Positions 27,127 through 35,103 of a stretch of 64,000 nt of DNA are shown here, one piece after another (position 1 is the stretch's first letter; each line of letters opens with the position of its first letter). The notes under the pieces were generated by a model that saw only the letters and a list, made by a program, of their open reading frames with translations, ran no database searches and was not told the origin of the DNA. This DNA is from Sphingomonas prati (lineage in GTDB: Bacteria > Pseudomonadota > Alphaproteobacteria > Sphingomonadales > Sphingomonadaceae). The stretch spans positions 310,001 to 374,000 of the forward strand of contig NZ_BMJP01000004.1 of assembly GCF_014643515.1 (NCBI RefSeq), read 5' to 3'. The position numbers were made by a program, and so were the translations under genes.

Positions 27127-27938
27127 AGCCCCAACCTCCGCACGCCCGGCATTCGCGCCAGCCCATCGTCCAGCGCCGCCAGCGCGACCGTCCGGTCCAC
27201 CTCCGGCGCATATTCGAACGGGGTCAGCACCGCGTCGAACTCAAGCGGAGCGATCGCGGCGCGGTACTGCGCCAGTTCGGCATGGGTCAGCGGAATATCC
27301 TTGTGAAACGCCTTGTGGCTCGAAATCGCGGTCGATCGGCCGTCCGCGTCCTGGTCGATCTTGAACATGTCGCCGCAGAACAGCCGCCGGCCCGGCGCAT
27401 CGTGCAGGCACGCCTGCCCCTCATAATGCCCGCCGACATGATGCAACGTGTATCCGGGCGCCAGTTCAAGCACGTCGTCGTAGGGCACCGTCACCCGGAA
27501 CCCCTTGGTCATGCGCAGATCGTCCTTCTGGATCGCGACGACCGCCGGGTCGAACCGGTGCTGCAACTGGAACAGCGCGCCGTATCCGTGCGCATGGCTC
27601 GCCGCGAGGAACGCGATCCCGCCCAGCTCCGCGATCTTCTCCAGCATCGCCTCGGAATAATAAGGCGCCGCCTCGAACGCGATATTGCCGCCCTCGCGCA
27701 CAATCAGCCAGCCGGTTCCGGCCAGGCCCAGCGCAGGCGTCGTGCTGAACGCCCACAGGCCCGGCGCCACCTCGCGCGCAGCCCCGTCATGCGTCGCCGC
27801 CACGTCCGCCTCGTGCAGGAACCGCCAGCCATCCTCGGGCAAATCGTTGCGCACGTCGGTGCAGACCGGGCAGTCCGGCGGCGAAAAATGGCGCTGCCAG
27901 AACCCGCAATTCGCGCAGGCGAACATCGTCAAAGGCAT
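27123..27938 (-). CDS. Metallo-beta-lactamase-fold protein with N-terminal zinc ribbon
   Basis: The 271-aa protein begins with a rubredoxin/zinc-ribbon-like CANCGFWQ...CPVC (Cys 8, 11, 23, 26), followed by a metallo-beta-lactamase fold. The usual HxHxDH is SHAHGYG: His115 and His117 are kept, but Asp and the last His are replaced by Tyr and Gly. HVGGHYEGQ (His171) and LFCGD (Asp190) are present. It may bind a single metal, or it may be a hydrolase or oxygenase with altered chemistry. The ATG at 27938 overlaps the oxidoreductase end by 10 nt, with AGGA 10 nt upstream. It is part of the nine-gene unit. Confidence 0.85.
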   Translation of the reverse strand: MPLTMFACANCGFWQRHFSPPDCPVCTDVRNDLPEDGWRFLHEADVAATHDGAAREVAPGLWAFSTTPALGLAGTGWLIVREGGNIAFEAAPYYSEAMLEKIAELGGIAFLAASHAHGYGALFQLQHRFDPAVVAIQKDDLRMTKGFRVTVPYDDVLELAPGYTLHHVGGHYEGQACLHDAPGRRLFCGDMFKIDQDADGRSTAISSHKAFHKDIPLTHAELAQYRAAIAPLEFDAVLTPFEYAPEVDRTVALAALDDGLARMPGVRRLGL

Positions 27939-28927
27939 CGTCTGGCATCCTGATAGGCAGCGTCGAACAGCCGCATCAACGCAAGGTCGCGCGGCATCGA
28001 GAAATCATGGGGGCCGCCCCGCACCGCGGCCATGAAGGCGGCCGCCTGCGCGCTGAACGGCGACGTCACCGCGTCGAACGCCACCGCCGTCTCGACGCCG
28101 CTCTTCGCGCAACGCCGCGTCAGCGTGCCGCCCGCGGTCTGCCCCATCGTATCGGTCGCAACCAGCAGGCCATGTTCGCCAAGCACTTCCAGCCGGCGGC
28201 GCGGCAGCACCTCCGCGGTATTGTACGCGACATGGCTCTGGAACAGCACGCCCGCCACGGTCCGGCCGGTCAGCATCCCGCCATCATCGACCGGATAGGC
28301 ATGGATCCGGCGCTGCAGCATGATCGCCAGATCGACCAGCGGCTCGCCGAGCAACCGCTCCGCCAGATCCAGCCCATGCAGCGCCAGGTCGATCACCGCC
28401 CCGCCGCCCGCCCGCACCGGGTCCGCCCGCCAATTGTCGTGGACCAAGCCGTCTGGCGTCCAGTCCGGCGCGACCCAGCACGCATAGACGATCCGCACCG
28501 CCACCGGCCGCCCGATCTCGCCCCCCGCAATCGCCGCCGCCATAGCGCGGTGCGCCGGATGATGCCGCTGGTCGAACGCCGTCCCGTACAACGGCCTACC
28601 CGCCACCGCGTCCGCCAACGCCTCGGCCTGCTCCAGCGTCGCGGCGATCGGCTTCTCGCACAGTACCGGCACGCCCGCCGCAGCCGCCGCACGCACCGGC
28701 CCGACATGCGCATCGTTGGGCGTCGCGACATAGACGATGTCGACATCCCCCGCCGCCAGCATCGCCTCGGTCGTCTCATACGCCGCCAGCCCGGCCGCGA
28801 CCGCCAGCGCACGGGCCGCCGGCGAAGGATCGGCGACCGTGGTCACCCGCCCGCCTGCCGCGGCGATGCCCAGCACCATATAGTCGCGCGCCACCCAGCC
28901 ATAGCCGGCAATGCCCCACCGCATCAT
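27929..28927 (-). CDS. Gfo/Idh/MocA family NAD(P)-dependent oxidoreductase
   Basis: The 332-aa protein starts with a Rossmann fold (RWGIAGYGWVARDY), followed by YVATPNDAHVGPV and the family motif CEKPIA (the Lys-Pro pair). The substrate-binding C-terminal domain contains GGAVIDLALHGLD. Members oxidise or reduce sugars and inositols. Here it may oxidise inositol or a glycosylated cyclitol to a ketone, or reduce one; the direction is unknown. I start it at ATG 28927, where GAGGTGGG precedes the codon. It follows the methyltransferase by 7 nt and overlaps the next gene. Confidence 0.9.
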   Translation of the reverse strand: MMRWGIAGYGWVARDYMVLGIAAAGGRVTTVADPSPAARALAVAAGLAAYETTEAMLAAGDVDIVYVATPNDAHVGPVRAAAAAGVPVLCEKPIAATLEQAEALADAVAGRPLYGTAFDQRHHPAHRAMAAAIAGGEIGRPVAVRIVYACWVAPDWTPDGLVHDNWRADPVRAGGGAVIDLALHGLDLAERLLGEPLVDLAIMLQRRIHAYPVDDGGMLTGRTVAGVLFQSHVAYNTAEVLPRRRLEVLGEHGLLVATDTMGQTAGGTLTRRCAKSGVETAVAFDAVTSPFSAQAAAFMAAVRGGPHDFSMPRDLALMRLFDAAYQDARRCL

Positions 28928-28934
28928 GCCCACC

Positions 28935-30041
28935 TCACCAGCGCTCCGGCAGGTCGACGACGCGACGCAGCCGCACCGGATCGGTGGTCGGCAGGTCCGC
29001 ATCATCCCGCGCCCACAGGCACCCGTCGCCATACTCTTCGCGATACCGCTCGGACGGCCACTGCACGCCGTCCGCCGTCAGCAACGGGTTCGGCCGCAGC
29101 ACCGCGTCAGGCACCGGCATCGCGATCCCGTCCACCACAGCACGCGGCGCAGGCCCGCCCTCGACCAGCGACCAGGCCTCCACCGCCAGATCATCGTGCC
29201 AGCCCACCGCAGCCGGCGCCGTGCGCGTCATCAACGCCGCCAGCAATACGGCCTCGTTATGCACGACGGCGCTAGGAAACAGCGCGGCCCACTCCGCCGC
29301 CGAACGCGCCGGCCCCTTCGCCCCACCGCGATAGCCGGCATTGTGCACGTGACTCACCGCCAGCACGCCGCCGTCGGCCGTCACATGGCGCAACCGCTCC
29401 GCAACCTGCGCCTGATCCGGCAGGAAATAGAACGCGTCGTTGCACATCGTCAGGTCGAACCGCGCATCCGCCACCGGCCAGCGGCCCGCCGCATCGAACA
29501 CGACATAGTTCGCGAGCGGCGCCACCCAATGCTTGGCCAGCCAGCACTTCGCGAACACCACGTCCGCGCCGATGCACGCGACACCGCGCGCGCCAAGCTC
29601 GCGCAGATAATGCCCGATCCCGCACGCCAGTTCGAACGCGGCATAGGGCGCCGCCCAATGCGCCTCGATCAGCGCCAGCCCCGCCAGATAGGTCGGGTCG
29701 CTCCAGCGATAGGCGAAATAGTCCGCCACCGGCCCCATCCGCAGCAGCGCCATCGCCTCGCGCAACGACAGCATGTCGCGCTCGCGCACCAGCCGCTTCA
29801 GCTCACGCAGGTCGGTCGCCGGCCCGGTCCACCACGCATCCTGATCGGTCAGCAACGCGACCAGCGCATCGTCCGGGCACCCGGCGTCGAGATCATCGAG
29901 CGCCACCGCGACCAGCCCCTCGCTCTCTGTGCGCAGATACGGGATCCCGTCCACCACCGGCCACCGCTCCCCCGGCGCCGCCAGCGAATGGGGCGTATCG
30001 GCCATCAACACCCGACCGGTCAGCGGCGAACGGAGCGTCAC
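28935..30041 (-). CDS. Class I SAM-dependent methyltransferase-like protein
   Basis: The 368-aa protein opens with a Trm112-like leader (SPLTGR...VVDGIPYLR). A central Rossmann-like domain has SAM motif I FELACGIGHYLREL, acidic motif IGADVVF, and a post-motif segment FDLTMCNDAFYFLP. The last ~120 residues are not recognised. It probably methylates an O, N or S atom of the operon's product. The start is GTG at 30041, overlapping the HD gene stop by 4 nt (GTGA). The distance between SAM motifs is normal, so it is not obviously degraded. Confidence 0.8.
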   Translation of the reverse strand: MTLRSPLTGRVLMADTPHSLAAPGERWPVVDGIPYLRTESEGLVAVALDDLDAGCPDDALVALLTDQDAWWTGPATDLRELKRLVRERDMLSLREAMALLRMGPVADYFAYRWSDPTYLAGLALIEAHWAAPYAAFELACGIGHYLRELGARGVACIGADVVFAKCWLAKHWVAPLANYVVFDAAGRWPVADARFDLTMCNDAFYFLPDQAQVAERLRHVTADGGVLAVSHVHNAGYRGGAKGPARSAAEWAALFPSAVVHNEAVLLAALMTRTAPAAVGWHDDLAVEAWSLVEGGPAPRAVVDGIAMPVPDAVLRPNPLLTADGVQWPSERYREEYGDGCLWARDDADLPTTDPVRLRRVVDLPERW

Positions 30042-30949
30042 GCCCGACCCGACAGGCCGGTTGTCGCCAGGATCTCATCGTGGAACGCCTTGACCGGGCC
30101 GTCATGGACCAGCCCGTAATCGTCCAGTACCACGCCCATCGTCAGCCGCGCCGCACGCATATGCTGTTCGATCTCCAGCACGCGGTCCAGCACGTCGGCG
30201 ACATGGAACGCGCGCGCCTCGGACGTCTCGTCCCCACCGATCGGCGCCAGCGCGGCGCGCACATCGGCCTCCAGCTCCGGCACATCGGCCAGCTCGCGAA
30301 ACGCCGCCTCGCGCGCATGCACGATCACCGTATCAAGCATCCCGCCCAGCAGCATCTCGCCCGAATAACCGCTGTCCGGCATGTCGGCATTGTGCAGGTG
30401 GTGCGCCATCCCGGCCAGGAACACCGCGACCGGATCGGCCCCGTACCACGGGCTCGCCACCACGCCGTACACCGCCACCATCAGGCAATGTTCCGCATGG
30501 TTCTCCGCCGGCTGCAACATGATCCGCGGTTGCCCCGGACAGGTCACCCCCGCCCGCGGCTGCCGCGCCAGCTTGTCGACGAACGCCGGCACGTCCCCCG
30601 CCGCCGGCCGCCCGGACGACAACGCCCCGCGCAACCGGGCGCACAGCGCCGGGTCCATGTCGCCCGTCACCTCGTCGAAACTGCGGTTGAGGATGACCAC
30701 AGCCTGCTCGCCCGTCCCCAGCGCCTGCAACGCCGCCAGGTCCAGGTCGCCCAGCCGTGCCGCGACCAGCGCCGCGGCCACGACCTGCTTCATCACCGTC
30801 GCCGGCGCCTGCCCGTCGAACAGCGCCGCCCAGCCGTCACGGAACAAGCGTTCCGCAATCGACCCTGACGCGGCGGCCGAATGTATCCGCTTCAGGTCGC
30901 CCAGTTCGCGGAAGAACGGCAGCGTCGCCGGCGACAGTCCGACACTCAC
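30038..30949 (-). CDS. HD-like metal-dependent protein of unknown function
   Basis: The 303-aa protein has an unfamiliar helical N-terminal part (1-140). The C-terminal part resembles an HD domain, with ENHAEHC (His151, His154), MAHHLHNAD (183-189) and a later FHVADVLDR. The usual His-Asp pair reads His-His here, so the metal site may be modified. HD proteins include phosphohydrolases and diiron oxygenases such as myo-inositol oxygenase, which is suggestive beside inositol-phosphate synthase but not proof. The start is GTG at 30949, overlapping the synthase stop (GTGA). The role could be dephosphorylation, oxygenation or something new. Confidence 0.65.
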   Translation of the reverse strand: MSVGLSPATLPFFRELGDLKRIHSAAASGSIAERLFRDGWAALFDGQAPATVMKQVVAAALVAARLGDLDLAALQALGTGEQAVVILNRSFDEVTGDMDPALCARLRGALSSGRPAAGDVPAFVDKLARQPRAGVTCPGQPRIMLQPAENHAEHCLMVAVYGVVASPWYGADPVAVFLAGMAHHLHNADMPDSGYSGEMLLGGMLDTVIVHAREAAFRELADVPELEADVRAALAPIGGDETSEARAFHVADVLDRVLEIEQHMRAARLTMGVVLDDYGLVHDGPVKAFHDEILATTGLSGRA

Positions 30950-32127
30950 GCGCCCTGGTCGCCCAGCCAGCGGTCGAGGATCAGCTGCTGTTCCGGGAAG
31001 GCATGGACCGGATCGTTGCTGCCCTTCATCTGCGGCAGCTTGAAGAACAGCCCCATCTGCTCCTGCACGCCGCCTTCGCCGCGCTGCTGCGCCAGGTCCA
31101 GGCACCGCGCGATCTCGATTGCCAGCGGCGCTGCCAGAATCGAATCCTTGCACAGGAAATTCAGCTTCAGCTGCATCTTCTGGCCCATGAAACCGGTCAG
31201 ATCGATGTTGTCCCACGCTTCCTTGTCGTCGCCACGCGGCCGGTAATAATGGATCATCACGATATGATCCTCGACCGGGTAGCCCAGGATCGAATTGAGC
31301 ACGCTGCCCTTGGTGCCCAGCTTGGACTCCAGCGACTTCGGATCGTCGAGCGCCAGCCCGTCCGAATTGCCCAGGATGTTGGTCGAGAACCACCCGTCGA
31401 CATGCAGCGCACGATCACGCAGCGCCGGCGCGATCACCGTCTTGATGAACGTCTGGCCGGTCTTGCCGTCCTTCCCCGCCACCGGGACGTTCCGGTCCGC
31501 CGCAAAATCCGCCAGCGGCGCGACATCGGCCGCGACCGACGGCGTGAAGTTCGCGTAAGGCGCACCCGCATCGATCGATGCATAGGCGTACAGCATCGCC
31601 GGGCTGATCGCGCTGTCGTCCGCGTCCAGCCCACGCTCGAACGCCTCCTGCGATTGCAGGCACTCTGCGTCGGCGACCGGCATCCGCTCGGTCGAGGCCA
31701 GGTTCACCACCACGACGCGGTCGAGACCCTTCTCTTCCTTGAACCGCTGCAGATCCGCCTGGATCTGGCGCACCGCGGCGCGGTGGCCGCTCTCCATCTT
31801 GTTGCTGCCGTCGATATTGGCGCAGTGGCCCGTGCTGCCGACCGCCTTCCACGGCCGCATCTGGTTCAGGCTGGCGGCACCGTTGGCCAGCTCCTTCTCG
31901 CCGATCACGCCGTGGCGCAGCGCGCAGTCGGCCAGCGTATCGTCGGCCAGGTCCCAGCCGCCGAATTCCATGTCGCGGTACGCCACCATGCCGGCCACGT
32001 CGCGGTCCGCCAGCGGCAGCCCCGCAAAGCTGTTCGACCCTGCCTTGATCAATTCGATTCCGGCGATCGCCGTGGTGGCGACTGCCCCACCAACGCCCAC
32101 GATCGCTACGCCAAGCCGCTCGGCCAT
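30946..32127 (-). CDS. ino1: Inositol-3-phosphate synthase (MIPS)
   Basis: This 393-aa enzyme converts glucose-6-phosphate to 1D-myo-inositol 3-phosphate through an NAD-dependent redox cycle. It has the N-terminal Rossmann motif VAIVGVGGAVATT and the family signatures VAGKDGKTGQT, GWFSTNILGNSDG and KDSILAAPLAIEIA. It is the first gene of the nine-gene unit and sets its theme as inositol chemistry. The ATG at 32127 has AGGGA 8 nt upstream. Length is close to the short bacterial/archaeal synthases. A 126-nt gap with a perfect inverted repeat separates it from the upstream Crp/Fnr gene. Confidence 0.95.
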   Translation of the reverse strand: MAERLGVAIVGVGGAVATTAIAGIELIKAGSNSFAGLPLADRDVAGMVAYRDMEFGGWDLADDTLADCALRHGVIGEKELANGAASLNQMRPWKAVGSTGHCANIDGSNKMESGHRAAVRQIQADLQRFKEEKGLDRVVVVNLASTERMPVADAECLQSQEAFERGLDADDSAISPAMLYAYASIDAGAPYANFTPSVAADVAPLADFAADRNVPVAGKDGKTGQTFIKTVIAPALRDRALHVDGWFSTNILGNSDGLALDDPKSLESKLGTKGSVLNSILGYPVEDHIVMIHYYRPRGDDKEAWDNIDLTGFMGQKMQLKLNFLCKDSILAAPLAIEIARCLDLAQQRGEGGVQEQMGLFFKLPQMKGSNDPVHAFPEQQLILDRWLGDQGA

Positions 32128-32206
32128 ATCGGTATCCCTGCTCCTGCACCCCGACTCCGGGCTGCTTTGGACGGGACCATGACGCGCTGAGTCAGGGTTT
32201 CGAGGG

Positions 32207-32221
32207 GTGGCGCACCGCCAC
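32207..32221. promoter_or_regulatory. Inverted repeat GTGGCG-CAC-CGCCAC upstream of ino1
   Basis: This is a perfect 6-bp dyad with a 3-nt centre in the gap between the Crp/Fnr gene and ino1. It could be a small hairpin or a protein site. A second, imperfect dyad, GTGACATAGGTTCAC at 32243-32257, overlaps the regulator's stop codon. It resembles a Crp site but has a 7-nt rather than 6-nt spacer. Confidence 0.35.
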
Positions 32222-32253
32222 GCGAAATAAGCGCGGGCGGCGGTGACATAGGT

Positions 32254-33087
32254 TCACTCGGCGGGCAGCACCTGATGACGTATGTCACCATTCGCGCCGT
32301 TCGATCCGTTTGCGGGCTTCGAACTGCCGTTCGCCTCGCCCGCGCCGTTCGACCCGTATGGCGGCAACCAGTCGGTCGCGACATGGCTGTGGCGATCCTG
32401 GAAATCGACCATCTGCGACAGCCGCTCGACATCGTTGATCCGGATGATCTTGCCGTCGCGGTCGACCAGCCCGGCCTCCGCCAGCACCTTCAGCGACCGG
32501 CTGACATGCGTCTTGGTCAGCCCCACCGCGTCGCCCAGATCCTGCTGCGTCAGCGGCAGTTCGAACGTCGCCCCGTCGATCCCGTCGGTCACGCGCAACC
32601 GCGATCGGATATCGAGCAGCAGCGTCGCGATCCGCGTGATCCCGTCGGTCCGCCCGACCGACGTCAGCCGGTCCGCCATCGCGACATGCTCCGACGCGCT
32701 GACCCCGTAGAGCAGCGCGCCCAGCCGCGGATGATCGCGGAACAGCCGGCCGAACGCCTGCCGCGGCAGCTCGTACAATGTCGTCGCACTCACCGCGGTC
32801 AGCGTCGCGGCACTCCGCCCCCACGCGATCGAGAATGTCGTGGTCAGATCACCGACAAAGTAGAACCGCAGCACCTGCCGCCCGCCACCCTTCAGCTGCA
32901 CCGACCCGTGCAGCCAGCCGCTCGCGACCACGTACAGCTTGTCGGTCTCCTCGCCCTCGTGCACGACGATCTCACCGGCCTGGTACAGCCGCTCGCGCCG
33001 TTCGAGCGATCGCAGCGCGTCCCGCTCCGAATAGGTCAGCGGCAGGTGCTGCGACAGGCGGGCTTCTAGCGGACTCTCCTCGGGCAT
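32254..33087 (-). CDS. Crp/Fnr-family transcriptional regulator with Asn/Gly-rich tail
   Basis: The 277-aa protein has an N-terminal cyclic-nucleotide-binding fold (GEIVVHEGEETDKLYVVASGWL, VGDLTTTFS). The Crp-type winged helix is LPLTQQDLGDAVGLTKTHVSRSLKVLAEAGLV. No Fnr-type cysteine cluster is present, so it is not an iron-sulfur sensor. The last ~35 residues form an unusual low-complexity tail (GSNGAGEANGSSKPANGSNG). It lies just upstream of, and on the same strand as, the inositol operon, so it may control it. The ATG at 33087 is chosen over a GTG six bases upstream. Confidence 0.9.
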   Translation of the reverse strand: MPEESPLEARLSQHLPLTYSERDALRSLERRERLYQAGEIVVHEGEETDKLYVVASGWLHGSVQLKGGGRQVLRFYFVGDLTTTFSIAWGRSAATLTAVSATTLYELPRQAFGRLFRDHPRLGALLYGVSASEHVAMADRLTSVGRTDGITRIATLLLDIRSRLRVTDGIDGATFELPLTQQDLGDAVGLTKTHVSRSLKVLAEAGLVDRDGKIIRINDVERLSQMVDFQDRHSHVATDWLPPYGSNGAGEANGSSKPANGSNGANGDIRHQVLPAE

Positions 33088-33150
33088 GCCCACTCATAAC
33101 GCGCAAAGCGGCTTATACCACCGTTTTCGGCGCGACGCGGCCGGGCCGCC

Positions 33151-34464
33151 TTAGCGCGACGCGACCCGCTGCGCCGCCCGCGTCGGCGTCACGCGCCACA
33201 GCGTGTTGGACAGGTCGTCCGCCACGATGATCGCGCCGCGCGGATCGAGCGTGACGCCCACCGGCCGCCCGCGCGTCTTGCCGTCCGCGCCCATGAAGCC
33301 CGTCACGAAATCGACCGGCGTACCCGTCGGCCGCCCACCGCGGAACGGCACGAACACCACCTTGTAGCCGGACGGCGTATCGCGGTTCCAGCTGCCATGT
33401 TCGCCGACGAACACGCCGTCGCCGAACTTCGCACCCATCACCGGTGCCGAGAACGCGACACCCAACGCCGCGACATGCGCACCCAGCGCATAGTCCGGCC
33501 GGATCGCCGCCGCGACGCGCTCGGGGTTCTGCGGCCGTACGCGCGGATCGACCGTCTGCCCGTAGTAACTGTAGGGCCAACCATAGAACGCCCCGTCGCG
33601 CACCGACGTCAGATAATCCGGCACCAGGTTCGGCCCCAGCTCGTCACGCTCGTTCACCACCGCCCACAACTGCCCCAGCCCCGGCTGGATCGCCAGCGCG
33701 GTCGGGTTGCGGATCCCGGTCGCGAACGGCCGGTGCGCGCCGGTCTGCGCATCGATCTGCCAGACCTGCGCACGATCGACTTCTGCCGCCATCCCGCGTT
33801 CGGTGATGTTGCTGTTCGATCCGATGCCGACATACAGGAACCGCCCATCCGGGCTCGCCGCCAGCGACTTGGTCCAGTGATGGTTGATCGCCGACGGCAG
33901 GTCGGTGACCTTCACCGGCGGGCCGCTCGCCCGGATCTGCCTGGACTGGTACGCGAACCGCACCAGCGTATCCTGGTTCGCGACGTAGAGCGACCCGTTC
34001 GCCAGCGCGAGACCGTACGGCGCGTTCAGATGCTCGGCGAACACCGTCCGCCCTTCGTAGACGCCGTCGCCGTCGCTGTCGCGCAGCAGCGTCAGCCGGT
34101 TGCCGCCCTTGACCGACGTCGTACCCTTTGCCTTGATGAAACTGGCAATGATGTCCTTCGGGCGCTGCTTCGGCGCGTCGCCGCCACCCTTGCCCTCGGC
34201 CACCAGGATATCGCCGTTGGGCAGGACGAGCGTCTGGCGCGGCACCAGCAGGTCGGTCGCGATCGCCGTGACCGTATAGCCGGCCGGCACGATCGGGCGC
34301 GCCTTGCCCCAAACCGCCGGGTCGGCGATCTTCATGCTTGGCAAAAGCCCGCGATGCTGCGCGGGCAACGTCGGCTCGGCGCCATATTGCGTCACGTCCG
34401 GGTCGTTGCCGCACGCGCTCAGCAGCACGGCCAGCGAAAGGGTGGAGATCTGGCCGATGCGCAT
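33151..34464 (-). CDS. PQQ-dependent sugar/L-sorbosone dehydrogenase-like lipoprotein
   Basis: The 437-aa protein has a lipobox (LAVLLSACGN), so it is likely an anchored periplasmic lipoprotein. The body is a six-bladed beta-propeller of the sorbosone/soluble glucose dehydrogenase family, with PNGDILVAEGKGG, LNAPYGLALANGSLYVANQD and GVFVGEHGSWNRDTPSGYKVVFVPF. These enzymes oxidise sugars with PQQ, but many relatives have no proven substrate and no PQQ genes are in view. Its start overlaps the DUF2231 stop by one base (TGATG), indicating co-translation. It may feed electrons to the respiratory chain. Confidence 0.88.
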   Translation of the reverse strand: MRIGQISTLSLAVLLSACGNDPDVTQYGAEPTLPAQHRGLLPSMKIADPAVWGKARPIVPAGYTVTAIATDLLVPRQTLVLPNGDILVAEGKGGGDAPKQRPKDIIASFIKAKGTTSVKGGNRLTLLRDSDGDGVYEGRTVFAEHLNAPYGLALANGSLYVANQDTLVRFAYQSRQIRASGPPVKVTDLPSAINHHWTKSLAASPDGRFLYVGIGSNSNITERGMAAEVDRAQVWQIDAQTGAHRPFATGIRNPTALAIQPGLGQLWAVVNERDELGPNLVPDYLTSVRDGAFYGWPYSYYGQTVDPRVRPQNPERVAAAIRPDYALGAHVAALGVAFSAPVMGAKFGDGVFVGEHGSWNRDTPSGYKVVFVPFRGGRPTGTPVDFVTGFMGADGKTRGRPVGVTLDPRGAIIVADDLSNTLWRVTPTRAAQRVASR

Positions 34465-34892
34465 CACGCGACTGCTCCTGCGCGAAATTTGGAGAAGCCG
34501 ACCCACGTCGACGCCAGCGCCAGCACCGCCACCACGACGGACACGATCAGCCCGCCCGGCATCGTCGCCCACGCGTCCTTGGCATGTTCCAGCGCATTGA
34601 GAAAACCGAGTACGAACGTCGCCAGCACCAGCACGAAGTAACCGACCACATCGTTGGTCCGCCGGTCCCGCCGCAGCAGATCGATCGCCGCACACAGCAG
34701 CGTCAGGCCACAGAACACCATGCCCCCGACGATCAGCCAGGATGCGAAGTTCAGCCACTGGATCTGATAGGCATCCGCATAGGCCACATCGCTCAGCAGC
34801 GCGCCGAGGAACGGCGGCACCATCCCGGCGAGTAAGACGGCGTGAAACGGATGAAGCGCGGCCGGAACCGGTCGACTGATGGTTGCAGACAC
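34464..34892 (-). CDS. DUF2231 family membrane protein
   Basis: The 142-aa protein has four hydrophobic segments and the opening LHPFHAVLLAGMVPPFLGALLSDVAY, which places it in the DUF2231 family of small membrane proteins. Some relatives lie beside cytochrome or dehydrogenase genes, and no activity is established. Here it is directly coupled to the sorbosone-dehydrogenase-like lipoprotein and may act as its membrane partner, which is inferred from gene order only. The GTG start at 34892 has a GGGGG run 8 nt upstream. Confidence 0.8.
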   Translation of the reverse strand: MSATISRPVPAALHPFHAVLLAGMVPPFLGALLSDVAYADAYQIQWLNFASWLIVGGMVFCGLTLLCAAIDLLRRDRRTNDVVGYFVLVLATFVLGFLNALEHAKDAWATMPGGLIVSVVVAVLALASTWVGFSKFRAGAVA

Positions 34893-35065
34893 GATCGCGT
34901 CCCCCTCTGGCCGACCGAACGGCCTTCGTCATCGGCATGATGACGACCAAACCGCGCCGGCCTGAAAGCCCGCGCGGTCGTAGAAGGGAAAATGCGCCGC
35001 TCGCGATGGAAGTTCCGCTTGCTGCGCGGGACCGTCGGCAGCGCGATACTGGTCGATCGACCGAA

Positions 35066-35097
35066 CGACACCCCGTTGCAGTCGCAACGGGGTGTCG
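35066..35097 (-). terminator. Strong intrinsic-type hairpin after the MHS transporter gene
   Basis: CGACACCCCGTTGC (35066-35079) and GCAACGGGGTGTCG (35084-35097) form a perfect 14-bp stem with a 4-nt loop, beginning 7 nt beyond the transporter stop. The U tract is poor (only TT after the stem on the minus strand). It also insulates the downstream DUF2231 unit. Confidence 0.85.
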
Positions 35098-35103
35098 GCT
35101 CGA

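Noticed and set aside
32128-32253. Possible YcaO precursor peptide gene upstream of ino1
   Set aside because: I looked for a short ORF with a ribosome-binding site in this gap and found none that was convincing; the operon's other junctions overlap and leave no room for one.
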